From an uncultured Ruminococcus sp. (GTDB lineage: Bacteria > Bacillota > Clostridia > Oscillospirales > Ruminococcaceae), in NCBI GenBank assembly GCA_902786975.1, contig CADAES010000010.1, positions 1 to 57,872 on the forward strand: DNA of 57,872 nt, written 5' to 3'. Shown here piece by piece: positions 31,988-40,759 of the stretch (the stretch's first letter is position 1; every line of letters begins with the position of its first letter). Both the position numbers and the translations under genes were made by a program. The notes beneath the pieces were generated by a model. The model had not been told where the DNA came from. It saw only the letters and a program-made list of their open reading frames with translations, and did no database searches.

Positions 31988-32299
31988 ATGGCTGTTATCA
32001 ATTTGACGCAACGTGATTTTGAACAGGAGGTAATGAGGTCGGACAAGCCTGTGCTGATAGACTTTTTCGCAACGTGGTGCGGACCGTGCTCGATGGTTTC
32101 TCCGATAGTGGACGAGATAGCGCAGGAAAGAAGCGATATAAAGGTATGCAAGGTAGATGTTGATGAGCAGGGGGAGCTTGCCGCAGCTTTCGGCGTGTCG
32201 AGCATACCCACGCTGGTAGTTTTCAAAAACGGGAAAATCACGGCAAAGCAGATAGGTGCGCTGCCAAAACCCGGTATACTTGCACTGTTGGATAAGTAG
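31988..32299 (+). CDS. trxA: Thioredoxin
   Basis: A 103-residue classical thioredoxin: active site FFATWCGPCSMV, cis-Pro in SIPTLVVFKNG, and the VDVDEQGELAAAFGV segment. It should be reduced by the FTR chain encoded just upstream and in turn reduce the GPx. AAAGAAAGGCGG precedes the ATG. It is last in the operon before a strong terminator. Confidence 0.96.
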   Translation: MAVINLTQRDFEQEVMRSDKPVLIDFFATWCGPCSMVSPIVDEIAQERSDIKVCKVDVDEQGELAAAFGVSSIPTLVVFKNGKITAKQIGALPKPGILALLDK

Positions 32300-32300
32300 A

Positions 32301-32330
32301 AAAAAAGCGGAGCTTTTGCTCCGCTTTTTT
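32301..32330. terminator. Bidirectional terminator, trxA and GH25
   Basis: AAAAAAGCGGAGC (32301-32313) pairs with GCTCCGCTTTTTT (32318-32330) around TTTT. Confidence 0.92.
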
Positions 32331-32336
32331 GTGTGC

Positions 32337-33617
32337 TTATTTATAGCGCTTGTCCGTATAGAGAACGTTGAAATCGGTGTTTCCGCCGATGCCTGGTATG
32401 CGTCCGCAGCAGACCTGCCAGATGCCGAAATTGCCCGAATACTCGGGGGTATCACGGTAGCAGGCGAGCCATACGGGGCTGGAATTCCTGACAGACGGGC
32501 TCCACAGATAGTTAAGAGTGCTGAGTTTGCCGTATATCATAGAGGAATAGCCGCTTTTTGCAAGCTCGTTCTTAAAGGCGATATATGAATTGTTGATATC
32601 GTTGATGCTTGCGCCGAATCTCTGGAAATTCATTATCTCCTCCCAGTCATAAGCGACCGTAAGCGTGAGCTTCTTTCCGCCGAGCTGAGAAACTATCCAT
32701 TTTGCGCTGTCCCGGGCAGCCTCGGGGGTATGGTCGGTGGTGTAGAGGTAAACGCCTACGTCAAGACCTGCGGCAATAGCGTTGTTGAGATTTGTTTTGA
32801 AATACGGGTCGAGCGTGCAGCTGCCGTATTTTGTGCCGACACGGATAAAGACGAAGCTGCAGCCTGCTTTCTTTACGGCGTTGTAGTCAACCTTTCCCTG
32901 CCACTGCGAAACGTCGATGCCAAAGCGTGTATTCGCAGCCTTGTATTTTGAAACGACCTCGCTGAACGACATCACCTTGGTCGGTGTCGTTGTTGTCGGG
33001 TAGGTCGGATGCTTGGTGACAACATTCACAGTAAGGCTCCACGAGGTCGAGTTGCCCGAGGCGTCGGTGACGGTCGCCTTTATAGGGTAGCTGCCGACAG
33101 CCGAGGTGTTTACCGAGCCTGTATATGTAAGCCGTGGGTTCCTGTCGGTATCGTCGCCGTAGCTGACATACTTGTTGAGGTCAAAAGCTGTACCTGCCAG
33201 ATGAGTAATGCTGTACGCCCCGTAGAACAAAGTCGGCTTTGTATGGTCGCTGCTGTTTACAATAGTTGGTGCGGGCGCAGCAGTAGTTGTGGTCGTGGTA
33301 GTTGTTGTAGTTGTTGCAGCAGGCGTAGTTGTTGCTGCAGCGGTCGTGGAAGTAGCCGGATCAGGCGTGGTAATAGCTGTTTGTCTCGAAGCAATGCTCG
33401 AAGCTGTGCCGGAACTTTCGGTGACAACGGTTGTTGATTCGGAAGTTTCACTTTGAATTTGTGAAGGATCCGATTCCGAAGCGGTAGTGCTTTCGGGTGC
33501 TGCGTCGGGAACGACCGCCGCAAGCTCACTGTCAGAAGCTGAGGTCGTGGTTATCGCATTTCCGCAGCCTGCCATAAGCATAGCTGCAAGCGATATTATC
33601 AGAAGTTTTCTTTTCAT
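32337..33617 (-). CDS. GH25 lysozyme lipoprotein with Thr-rich linker and Ig-like domain
   Basis: A 426-residue exported muramidase: lipobox LMAGC (Cys18); a long Ser/Thr-rich linker with an uninterrupted Thr tract (about 20-118); an Ig-like DUF5011-type domain (about 125-200); then a GH25 catalytic domain (about 230-426) with FGIDVSQWQG (catalytic Asp) and TVAYDWEE (Asp and Glu). It cleaves the MurNAc-GlcNAc bond of peptidoglycan. Lipid anchoring suggests remodelling of the cell's own wall rather than release. It begins 44 bases after the ABC-F gene and may be read through from it. Confidence 0.92.
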   Translation of the reverse strand: MKRKLLIISLAAMLMAGCGNAITTTSASDSELAAVVPDAAPESTTASESDPSQIQSETSESTTVVTESSGTASSIASRQTAITTPDPATSTTAAATTTPAATTTTTTTTTTTAAPAPTIVNSSDHTKPTLFYGAYSITHLAGTAFDLNKYVSYGDDTDRNPRLTYTGSVNTSAVGSYPIKATVTDASGNSTSWSLTVNVVTKHPTYPTTTTPTKVMSFSEVVSKYKAANTRFGIDVSQWQGKVDYNAVKKAGCSFVFIRVGTKYGSCTLDPYFKTNLNNAIAAGLDVGVYLYTTDHTPEAARDSAKWIVSQLGGKKLTLTVAYDWEEIMNFQRFGASINDINNSYIAFKNELAKSGYSSMIYGKLSTLNYLWSPSVRNSSPVWLACYRDTPEYSGNFGIWQVCCGRIPGIGGNTDFNVLYTDKRYK

Positions 33618-33661
33618 TTAGCGTTCACGACCTTTCGGGACGGCGTTGCAATAGGGTTGGG

Positions 33662-35278
33662 TTACTCAATAAAAGATTTCATTCCACGCTCACGGCGGAA
33701 ATCGAGGAATTCCTCGTATGTTCCCATTCTGTCAAGGCAGCCGTCGGGGGTTATCTCGATGACTCTGTTCGCAACGGTCTGGGCTATCTCGTGGTCGTGA
33801 GTTGCGAAGATGACAACTCCCTTGAACTCGGAAAGTCCGTTGTTCACGGCGGTAATGGATTCAAGGTCGAGGTGGTTGGTCGGTCGGTCGAGTATCAGCA
33901 CGTTTGAGCCGAAAAGCATCATTCGTGAGAACATACACCTTACCTTTTCGCCTCCGGAGAGTACCTTTACGGGCTTGTATATCTCGTCGCCCGAGAACAG
34001 CATCTTTCCTAAGAATCCACGAAGATAAGTATCGGTTATCTCCGAACGGGAATACTGTCTGAGCCAGTCGACAATAGTTGTATCGTTGTCGTTGAAATAA
34101 CTGGAATTGTCGATAGGGAAGTAAGAGCGTGAGGTCGAGATGCCCCACTTTATGCTGCCCTCGTCGGGCTCTTCCTCCTCGGCAAGTATCTTGAACAGCA
34201 TCGTCACAGCCTGCTCGGACTCGCCGATGAAAGCGACCTTGTCTGTTCTTGAAAGCGTGAAGGAGACGTTGTTGAGAAGCTTAACGCCGTCAACTGTCTT
34301 GGAGATGCCGTTGACCTTCAAAACGTCCTTTCCAAGCTCTCTGTCCATTGTGAAGCCGATATAGGGGTACTTTCGGGACGATGCGGGAAGCTCCTCAACG
34401 GTCAGCTTGTCAAGCAGCTTCCTTCTGGACGTTGCCTGCTTGGACTTTGACTTGTTGGCGGAAAAGCGCTGGATAAACTCCTGCAGTTCCTTTATTTTTT
34501 CCTCGGTCTTTTTGTTCTGGTTGTTTATCATTCTCTGCATCAGCTGCGAGGATTCGTACCAGAACTCGTAGTTTCCGACGTACATTTTTATCTTTGTGTA
34601 GTCGATATCGACGATGTGGGTGCATACGTTGTTCAAAAAGTGTCTGTCGTGGGAGACTACCAGCACGGTGCCGAAATAGTCCGAGAGGAAGTCCTCCAGC
34701 CAGCTGATGGCGTCGATATCGAGGTGGTTGGTAGGCTCGTCAAGCATTATTATATCGGGGTTGCCGAAAAGCGCCTGTGCAAGCAGGACTTTTACCTTTT
34801 CGTTACCGCTGAGCGAGGACATCTGCGAATAGAGGATATCCTCGGGCAGACCCAGACCCTGTATCAGCTTTGAAGCGTCGGCTTCGGCTTCCCAGCCGTT
34901 AAGCTCGGCAAACTCGCTTTCAAGCACACCCGCACGCTCGCCGTCCTCCTCGGAGAAATCCTCCTTGGCGTAGAGTGCGTCCTTTTCCTGCATTATCTCG
35001 TAAAGGCGCTTGTTGCCCATTATAACGGTGTCGAGCACGGTGTACTCGTCGAATGCGAAGTGGTCCTGACGCAGCACCGAAAGGCGGGTATCCTTGGGGA
35101 TAATGACCTCGCCGGTGGTAGGCTCGAGCTCGCCGCACAGGATACGCAGGAAGGTGGATTTCCCCGCACCGTTTGCGCCGATGATGCCGTAGCAGTTGTT
35201 CTCAGTGAATTTGAGGTCAACGTCCTTGAAAAGCTGCTGACCTGCAAAGGAAATGCTGACGTTTGAAACTGTTATCAT
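33662..35278 (-). CDS. ABC-F family ATPase with degraded second nucleotide site
   Basis: A 538-residue soluble protein with two ABC domains joined by a charged linker (about 240-300), the ABC-F layout of ribosome-binding translation factors. Site 1 is intact: GANGAGKST, SLSGNEKVKVLLAQ, MLDEPTNHLD. In domain 2 the P-loop reads FIGESEQAVTMLF, without the Lys-Ser/Thr, and Walker B reads LILDRPTNHLD, where Arg replaces the catalytic Glu, while the signature LSGGEKVRCM is intact. One composite site is therefore probably unable to hydrolyse ATP. Closest in layout to the YbiT/YkpA group. It is unlikely to be a transporter because there are no membrane segments. Confidence 0.9.
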   Translation of the reverse strand: MITVSNVSISFAGQQLFKDVDLKFTENNCYGIIGANGAGKSTFLRILCGELEPTTGEVIIPKDTRLSVLRQDHFAFDEYTVLDTVIMGNKRLYEIMQEKDALYAKEDFSEEDGERAGVLESEFAELNGWEAEADASKLIQGLGLPEDILYSQMSSLSGNEKVKVLLAQALFGNPDIIMLDEPTNHLDIDAISWLEDFLSDYFGTVLVVSHDRHFLNNVCTHIVDIDYTKIKMYVGNYEFWYESSQLMQRMINNQNKKTEEKIKELQEFIQRFSANKSKSKQATSRRKLLDKLTVEELPASSRKYPYIGFTMDRELGKDVLKVNGISKTVDGVKLLNNVSFTLSRTDKVAFIGESEQAVTMLFKILAEEEEPDEGSIKWGISTSRSYFPIDNSSYFNDNDTTIVDWLRQYSRSEITDTYLRGFLGKMLFSGDEIYKPVKVLSGGEKVRCMFSRMMLFGSNVLILDRPTNHLDLESITAVNNGLSEFKGVVIFATHDHEIAQTVANRVIEITPDGCLDRMGTYEEFLDFRRERGMKSFIE

Positions 35279-35313
35279 TTTTTACTCTCCTTGTTTTAGT
35301 ACATTAATAATTA

Positions 35314-35342
35314 ATTATAACATATAGCAGGAGATAAGTCAA
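35314..35342 (-). promoter_or_regulatory. Promoter of the ABC-F gene
   Basis: On the minus strand TTGACT (35342-35337), 17 bases, TATAAT (35319-35314). Confidence 0.82.
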
Positions 35343-35380
35343 TCGTGACGGGGAGGAAAAACGAGGGGAAATGGTGAAGG

Positions 35381-35409
35381 TTGACAAATTCGGGCATATG
35401 TGCTATTAT
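35381..35409 (+). promoter_or_regulatory. Promoter of the CAP lipoprotein gene
   Basis: TTGACA (35381-35386), 17 bases, TATTAT (35404-35409). A possible TTG start at 35381 is in fact this -35 box. Confidence 0.8.
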
Positions 35410-35449
35410 GTGTTCGGTTAGAAACGTTTTTTATAAGGAGCGATACAAA

Positions 35450-36454
35450 ATGACAAAGAAAGTAATATCAGCTATCCTTGCACTCACTATGCTGTTTATG
35501 ACCGCCTGTGGACAAGCAGACAGCTCTGACGATATAAAGGAAACTACATCTATAACGACTGTGGAGCAGGCACAGACTGAGGATACATCATCGGATAGTG
35601 AGCCTGCCGGAACAACAGAGGAAACTACGACTACGACAGCTTCGGAGACATCTGAAAAAGAAGAAAAGACATCTTCTCAGACAGAGCGGACCGAGGAAAA
35701 GGCTACAACAACTACAAAGACATCTGAGGGCAACGCAGACACAACTACAACGACTACGCCTGCGGCAACGACTACAACGAAGGCAACAACACGGGCAACT
35801 ACATATAAACCTGTTCAGACTACCAAAGCTACAACAAGAGCAACTACACAGGCAACACAGAAGCCTGTTGTTACCACAACGACTAAGGCTACAACAAAGC
35901 CTGTAACAACAACTACAAAGACTACAACAGCAAAGCCTTCATCAGATATAGCAAGGCAGACTAAGTATTTAAATAGCTATGATATGTACGAAATAGTGAC
36001 TGAGTACAAATCAAGACACGCTATCTGCGAAAAAGGCATCGCTTCAATGGCAGCCGAAATTAACAAGATACGCAAGGCAAACGGACTCAACACCTTGAAA
36101 GTAAATCCTCTGCTCACAAAAGCTGCTATGATAAGAGCAAGAGAGCTTGCCGAAACATATGTAAAGTACGGCGGCATAAGCCACACAAGACCGAATGGAG
36201 AATATGCTTCAAGTGTAATATGGGAGGTTGGTTACTACGGCAACGCATTTGAGAACGCCTACTACGCTTTCGAGTGGATAGACTGGAAGGAGTGTCTGCG
36301 TGTATGGCTCAACAGCCCCGACCACAAAAGGAACATACTCGATAAAGGTCACGAGGTAATGGGCTTGGCTATAATCAATGTAAAAATAAGAAATCAGTAC
36401 GAAGGCGAAGGTGGCGGCGGTAGATTTACTTTCGCAATACAGCTTTTCGATTAA
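35450..36454 (+). CDS. CAP/SCP-domain lipoprotein with Thr-rich linker
   Basis: A 334-residue lipoprotein (lipobox MTAC, Cys20). A long Thr/Lys/Pro linker with repeated KATTRATT-type units (about 30-165) spans the wall. The C-terminal CAP domain (about 185-334) has MAAEINKIRKANGLN, SHTRPNGEY with the conserved His, and WLNSPDHKRNIL. CAP proteins are secreted and diverse; catalytic activity is not established. Its linker chemistry is shared with the GH25 lipoprotein nearby. AAGGAG lies 9 bases before the ATG. Confidence 0.9.
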   Translation: MTKKVISAILALTMLFMTACGQADSSDDIKETTSITTVEQAQTEDTSSDSEPAGTTEETTTTTASETSEKEEKTSSQTERTEEKATTTTKTSEGNADTTTTTTPAATTTTKATTRATTYKPVQTTKATTRATTQATQKPVVTTTTKATTKPVTTTTKTTTAKPSSDIARQTKYLNSYDMYEIVTEYKSRHAICEKGIASMAAEINKIRKANGLNTLKVNPLLTKAAMIRARELAETYVKYGGISHTRPNGEYASSVIWEVGYYGNAFENAYYAFEWIDWKECLRVWLNSPDHKRNILDKGHEVMGLAIINVKIRNQYEGEGGGGRFTFAIQLFD

Positions 36455-36483
36455 CAAAGAACATATCAACATATTATCGTATA

Positions 36484-36517
36484 GAGACTACAATTATCAA
36501 ATCGTAGTCTCTTTTTT
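36484..36517 (+). terminator. Terminator after the CAP gene
   Basis: GAGACTAC (36484-36491) pairs with GTAGTCTC (36504-36511), then TTTTTT. Confidence 0.85.
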
Positions 36518-36593
36518 ATGTCAACAAGGCTCACAAATCAAGTGCAGCCTTTTATTATACTCTTTTTTAGATTTAACGAAGGGAGAAAAAGTT

Positions 36594-36635
36594 ATGAACA
36601 AGTACCGACATTATGGCGTACCCGAGCCGCCTTGA
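36594..36635 (+). CDS. Possible 13-residue peptide
   Basis: ATG at 36594 follows AAGGGAG and encodes MNKYRHYGVPEPP then TGA. The ribosome site has good spacing but the peptide is too short to judge; it may be a leader peptide or the remnant of a gene. The surroundings (36520-36690) are AT-rich with no other feature seen. Confidence 0.25.
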   Translation: MNKYRHYGVPEPP

Positions 36636-36688
36636 TAATTTAGCGAGTATGGTAATGAAATACAATTCTAAAGAAAGGAAGAAAAGTT

Positions 36689-36814
36689 ATGATAAAAAAC
36701 ATCATAAAGCGTATTGCAAGTTCTGTTTTGGCTGCTGCCATTTGCATTACATCGTTGGCTGACGGTTTTTCTGCCTTGACAATAATCAATAGCGGTGATA
36801 CAATATACATATAA
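36689..36814 (+). CDS. Small secreted peptide or truncated gene (41 aa)
   Basis: ATG at 36689 after AAAGAAAGGAAG encodes 41 residues that look like a signal peptide (basic start MIKNIIKRI, hydrophobic core SSVLAAAICI, then SLADGFSA) and only about a dozen further residues. It resembles the N-terminus of an exported protein whose body is missing. The next gene's promoter overlaps its last codons. It has no C-terminal Cys, so an AgrD-type signal is unlikely. Confidence 0.4.
   Translation: MIKNIIKRIASSVLAAAICITSLADGFSALTIINSGDTIYI
36776..36804 (+). promoter_or_regulatory. Promoter of the acetolactate decarboxylase gene
   Basis: TTGACA (36776-36781), 17 bases, TACAAT (36799-36804), inside the 3' part of the small reading frame at 36689. 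Confidence 0.78.
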
Positions 36815-36836
36815 ATGATGCAAGGGAGCGATATTT

Positions 36837-37724
36837 ATGAAAAAGAGAGCTTTGGCGCTGGTTTTGTCGATGGCAATGGCGGCTTGTGTGACTGCGTGCG
36901 GTGACAGCTCAAGCACGGCAGATACCGAAAAGACCTCGGGCAGCTCGTCACAGACGCAAAGTGAAAGCGCTGCTGACAGCAGCAAAGAGGGCGAAAGCAA
37001 GGCTGACAGAGAAACTATCTATCAGGTATCACTATTGCAGGGTCTGACACTTGGCGACTATAACGGAAGCGTAAGTGTCAAGGAGCTGAAACAAAAAGGT
37101 GATACGGGCATAGGGACATTCGAGGGTGTCAACGGAGAGCTTATCATGGTGGACGGAACAGTTTACAGAGCAAAATCAGATGGCTCGATAGAAACTGCAC
37201 CTGATGACGAAACTATCCCGTTTGCGAATGTAACATTTTTTGACACCGATGAAAAGCAGGATATCAGCGGTGTTTCAAGCATTGCAGACCTTAAAAAGCT
37301 GCTTGATGAAAAGGTCGAAAAGCTCGGCAGGAATCAATTCTATATGGTCAGAGTTGACGGCACGTTCAAAAAGATGCACGCACGCAGCGAGCTGAAACAG
37401 GAAAAACCGTACAAGCCGCTTGCAGAGGCGCTTAAAACCGATCAGAGAGAATTCAGCTGGGATAATATAGAGGGAACGGTGGTCGCTTTGTACTGTCCGC
37501 AGTATATGAAAGATCTCAATGCCGCAGGCTGGCATCTGCATTTTGTTTCAAAGGATAAAAAGTACGGCGGTCATGTACTTGAGCTTGATGTTGATAAAGC
37601 AGAGCTTAAAATAGACTGCACACAGGGCTTTAATATGCAGCTGCCTGACACGGAGATGTTCACGACACTTGATCTGACGAAAGATCAGTCGGAAGACATC
37701 AAAAAGGTCGAGACAAAGGATTGA
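36837..37724 (+). CDS. Alpha-acetolactate decarboxylase, secreted lipoprotein form
   Basis: A 295-residue lipoprotein (lipobox VTAC, Cys21) with a Ser/Lys/Glu-rich linker (22-58) and an acetolactate decarboxylase domain (about 60-275). The zinc ligands are in WHLHF (His233, His235) and GGHVLEL (His246). Catalytic acids fit FEGVNGELIMVDG (Glu96, Glu101). The enzyme converts acetolactate to acetoin. Most bacterial forms are cytoplasmic; secreted ones are known from Brevibacillus. An outward-facing form would act on acetolactate leaked or exported by this or other cells. GGGAG precedes the ATG. Confidence 0.88.
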   Translation: MKKRALALVLSMAMAACVTACGDSSSTADTEKTSGSSSQTQSESAADSSKEGESKADRETIYQVSLLQGLTLGDYNGSVSVKELKQKGDTGIGTFEGVNGELIMVDGTVYRAKSDGSIETAPDDETIPFANVTFFDTDEKQDISGVSSIADLKKLLDEKVEKLGRNQFYMVRVDGTFKKMHARSELKQEKPYKPLAEALKTDQREFSWDNIEGTVVALYCPQYMKDLNAAGWHLHFVSKDKKYGGHVLELDVDKAELKIDCTQGFNMQLPDTEMFTTLDLTKDQSEDIKKVETKD

Positions 37725-37737
37725 TTATTAATTGCGA

Positions 37738-37767
37738 ACAGTCGGGATAAAACCCGGCTGTTTTTGT
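37738..37767 (+). terminator. Terminator after the acetolactate decarboxylase gene
   Basis: AACAGTCGGG pairs with CCCGGCTGTT (one G-U) around ATAAAA, followed by TTTG and more T. Confidence 0.82.
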
Positions 37768-37800
37768 TTGCGGTCTATGTTAAAAGTTTTGCGATTTCGG

Positions 37801-37829
37801 TTGACATTCTTACGGGGTTGTTGTATAAT
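37801..37829 (+). promoter_or_regulatory. Promoter of secA
   Basis: TTGACA (37801-37806), 17 bases, TATAAT (37824-37829). About 75 bases of AT-rich leader follow with no clear structure. Confidence 0.88.
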
Positions 37830-37910
37830 ATATAATGTATTTTTATAGCTATATGAGAATAATTCCATATATTATAAAGTCAAGACATTATTTAAAGGTG
37901 GAAAGATAAA

Positions 37911-40694
37911 ATGGGTCTAGTAGATAAGTTATTCGGCAACTACTCCAAAAAAGAGCTCAAAAAGATAGAGCCTATCAAACAGAAGGTGCTCGATCTGGAG
38001 GAGAAATATCAGGCTATGGACAACAAGGAGCTGTCCGCACAGACCGATGTTCTCCGTGACAGGGTCAAAAACGGTGAGACGCTGGATGATGTGCTTTGCG
38101 ATGCACTCGCTGTCTGCCGTGAGGCTGCTTACAGAGTTCTGGACAAAAAGGCTTACCCCGTGCAGATAATCGGTGCTATCGTTCTGCATCAGGGCCGTAT
38201 CGCTGAGATGAAAACAGGTGAAGGTAAAACGCTCGTTGCCTGTCTCGCTGCTTACGCAAATTCGCTGGACGGCAGAGGCGTTCACGTCGTTACCGTCAAC
38301 GACTACCTCGCTAAGTTCCAGTCGGAGGAAATGGGCAAGGTGTTCAAGTTCCTCAACTGCACTATCGGCTGCGTTCTTCCGGGTATGAACAACGACGAAA
38401 AGAGAAAGGCTTACAATTCCGATATAACCTACGGTACGAACAACGAGTTCGGCTTTGACTACCTGCGTGACAACATGGTCATCTACAAGAAGGACAAGGT
38501 GCAGAGAGAGCATTCGTTCGCTATCGTGGACGAGGTGGACTCTATCCTCATAGACGAGGCGAGGACCCCGCTTATCATTTCGGGTCAGGGCGACAAGTCC
38601 ACTCAGCTTTACACGCTCGCAGACAGGTTCGCAAAGACCCTGAAGCCGATAACTGTCGTTGAAATGGACGACAAAGCCGATAACGACGCTCTCGGCGGTG
38701 ACTACATAATCGACGAGAAGGCAAGGACGGCTACGCTTACCAAAAGCGGTGTGAAAAAGGCTGAAAAAGCGTTCAACGTTATCAACCTTATGGACACCGA
38801 GAATATGACGCTTCTGCACCACATCAACCAGGCTATCAAGGCTAACGGTACGATGAGAAAGGACATCGACTACGTCGTTAAGGACGGAGAGGTGCTCATC
38901 GTTGACGAGTTCACCGGACGTATTATGATAGGCAGACGTTTCAACGACGGTCTGCACCAGGCTATCGAGGCTAAGGAGGGCGTTGAGGTCGCAAGAGAGT
39001 CAAAGACTATCGCAACTATCACCTTCCAGAATTATTTCCGTCTTTACGAGAAGCTGTCGGGTATGACAGGTACGGCGCTCACCGAGGAGGACGAGTTCAG
39101 AGAGATCTACAAGCTCGACGTTATCGAGGTGCCGACCAACAAGCCTATCGCAAGGATAGATCACCCGGACGTTATCTTCAAGACTGAAAAGGGCAAGTTC
39201 AACGCCGTTATCGAGCAGATAAAGGAGTGCCACGAAAAGGGTCAGCCTGTGCTTGTAGGTACGGTATCCATTGAAAAGAGTGAATATCTCTCGAAGCTGC
39301 TCAAGAACAGGGGCATCAAGCATGAAGTGCTCAACGCCAAGTATCACGACAAGGAAGCACTTATCGTCGCTCAGGCAGGTAAATTCGGTGCGGTAACTAT
39401 CGCAACGAACATGGCTGGACGTGGTACAGATATCATGCTCGGCGGTAATGCCGAGTACAAGGCGCTCGCACAGCTCCAGAAGGAAGGCTATTCCGAGGAG
39501 ATAGCTGTTGCGGCTTCGGGTCCGTCGGTCACCGAGGACGAGGAGATACTCGCAGCAAGAGAAAGATATCAGGAGCTTTACAAGCAGTATTCCGCTGAGG
39601 TCGCAGAGCTTGCGGAAAAGGTAAGAGAAGCAGGCGGCCTGTATATCATCGGTACGGAAAGACACGAGGCAAGACGTATCGACAACCAGCTTCGTGGACG
39701 TTCGGGACGTCAGGGCGACCCGGGTGAGAGCACATTCTTCCTCTCTCTTGAGGACGACCTTATGAGAATATTCGGCGGAGACAAGGTAACGGGCATTATG
39801 GACGCTCTGAAGGTGGACGAGAACACGCCTATCCAGTCCAAGATGCTTTCAAACATCATCGAGTCCTCGCAGAAGAAGATAGAGGGCAGAAACTTCAACA
39901 TCAGAAAGAATGTCCTCAACTACGACGATGTTATGAATACACAGCGTGAGATAATCTACGGTCAGCGTCAGAAGGTGCTTGACGGAGAGAACGTTCACGA
40001 TTACATCGTAAATATGATAGACCAGTATGTTGTTGACTCGGTAGATGCTTATCTGCTGGACGACGATATCAAGGACGACTGGAACCTTGCGGGACTCAAG
40101 GAGCATCTTGCAGGTCTGCTCACGACAGAGGACGATTTCAACTACACCGTTCAGGAGCTGGACGATATCAACAAGGAGGATATCATCAAGGAGCTTTCGG
40201 ACAGGGCAACGGCGCTTTACAAGAAGCGTGAGGAGGAGCTCGGTGAGGAAATGCTCCACGAGGTCGAGAGAGTATGTCTGCTCAAGGTAGTCGATACCAA
40301 GTGGATGGCTCACATCGACGATATGGAGGAGCTGAAAAAGGGTATCTCGCTTCGTTCCTACGGTCAGAAGAACCCTGTTGTCGAGTACCGTGTAGAAGGT
40401 ATGGCAATGTTTGACGATATGGTAGCTTCTATCCGTGAGGATACGGTAAGGATGCTGTTCACTATACAGGTGAGAAGAAACGAGGAAGCTCCAAAGCGTG
40501 AGGACGTTTACAAGGAAAACAAGGTACACCACAACATGACCGTTCGCAAGAAGGACAAGATAGGCAGAAACCAGCTCTGTCCCTGCGGAAGCGGAAAGAA
40601 ATACAAGAACTGCTGCGGTGCAAACAAGACTACGACCGCTCAGGCTGAGAAAGAAGCAGCAGAGAAAAAAGCAGAAGAAACAACAGAAGAATAA
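37911..40694 (+). CDS. secA: Protein translocase ATPase SecA
   Basis: A 927-residue Sec[12 protein letters not shown] (Walker A), [19 protein letters not shown] (Walker B region), [13 protein letters not shown] and [14 protein letters not shown] with [18 protein letters not shown] give both halves of the helicase motor, and the preprotein-crosslinking and scaffold regions follow. The C-terminus has the SEC-C zinc motif [14 protein letters not shown] followed by an acidic tail. It powers export through SecYEG and serves the many signal-peptide proteins encoded around it. Codon use is biased as in highly expressed genes. AAAGGTGG precedes the ATG. Confidence 0.98.
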   Translation: MGLVDKLFGNYSKKELKKIEPIKQKVLDLEEKYQAMDNKELSAQTDVLRDRVKNGETLDDVLCDALAVCREAAYRVLDKKAYPVQIIGAIVLHQGRIAEMKTGEGKTLVACLAAYANSLDGRGVHVVTVNDYLAKFQSEEMGKVFKFLNCTIGCVLPGMNNDEKRKAYNSDITYGTNNEFGFDYLRDNMVIYKKDKVQREHSFAIVDEVDSILIDEARTPLIISGQGDKSTQLYTLADRFAKTLKPITVVEMDDKADNDALGGDYIIDEKARTATLTKSGVKKAEKAFNVINLMDTENMTLLHHINQAIKANGTMRKDIDYVVKDGEVLIVDEFTGRIMIGRRFNDGLHQAIEAKEGVEVARESKTIATITFQNYFRLYEKLSGMTGTALTEEDEFREIYKLDVIEVPTNKPIARIDHPDVIFKTEKGKFNAVIEQIKECHEKGQPVLVGTVSIEKSEYLSKLLKNRGIKHEVLNAKYHDKEALIVAQAGKFGAVTIATNMAGRGTDIMLGGNAEYKALAQLQKEGYSEEIAVAASGPSVTEDEEILAARERYQELYKQYSAEVAELAEKVREAGGLYIIGTERHEARRIDNQLRGRSGRQGDPGESTFFLSLEDDLMRIFGGDKVTGIMDALKVDENTPIQSKMLSNIIESSQKKIEGRNFNIRKNVLNYDDVMNTQREIIYGQRQKVLDGENVHDYIVNMIDQYVVDSVDAYLLDDDIKDDWNLAGLKEHLAGLLTTEDDFNYTVQELDDINKEDIIKELSDRATALYKKREEELGEEMLHEVERVCLLKVVDTKWMAHIDDMEELKKGISLRSYGQKNPVVEYRVEGMAMFDDMVASIREDTVRMLFTIQVRRNEEAPKREDVYKENKVHHNMTVRKKDKIGRNQLCPCGSGKKYKNCCGANKTTTAQAEKEAAEKKAEETTEE

Positions 40695-40703
40695 TTATTT
40701 CAG

Positions 40704-40733
40704 CAGGGCGGGAGGTTTGTTCCGCCCTGTTTT
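40704..40733 (+). terminator. Terminator of secA
   Basis: CAGGGCGGG (from 40704) pairs with TCCGCCCTG (40721-40729), followed by TTTTG. Confidence 0.8.
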
Positions 40734-40759
40734 GCAAATCTGATATGGGGGTGTCGGAT

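Noticed and set aside
33250-33440. Thr-codon tract of the GH25 gene as a separate DNA repeat element
   Set aside because: It is explained by the Thr-rich protein linker.
35381-35449. Longer N-terminus for the CAP lipoprotein
   Set aside because: The extra start codon is the -35 box of its promoter, and the lipoprotein signal begins at 35450.
36689-36814. AgrD-like autoinducer peptide
   Set aside because: The only Cys lies in the hydrophobic core and there is no C-terminal charged recognition tail or AgrB gene nearby.
37929-38957. Long minus-strand open frame (342 codons) opposite secA
   Set aside because: It mirrors the codon bias of the real secA gene, has no ribosome site and shows no recognisable domain.
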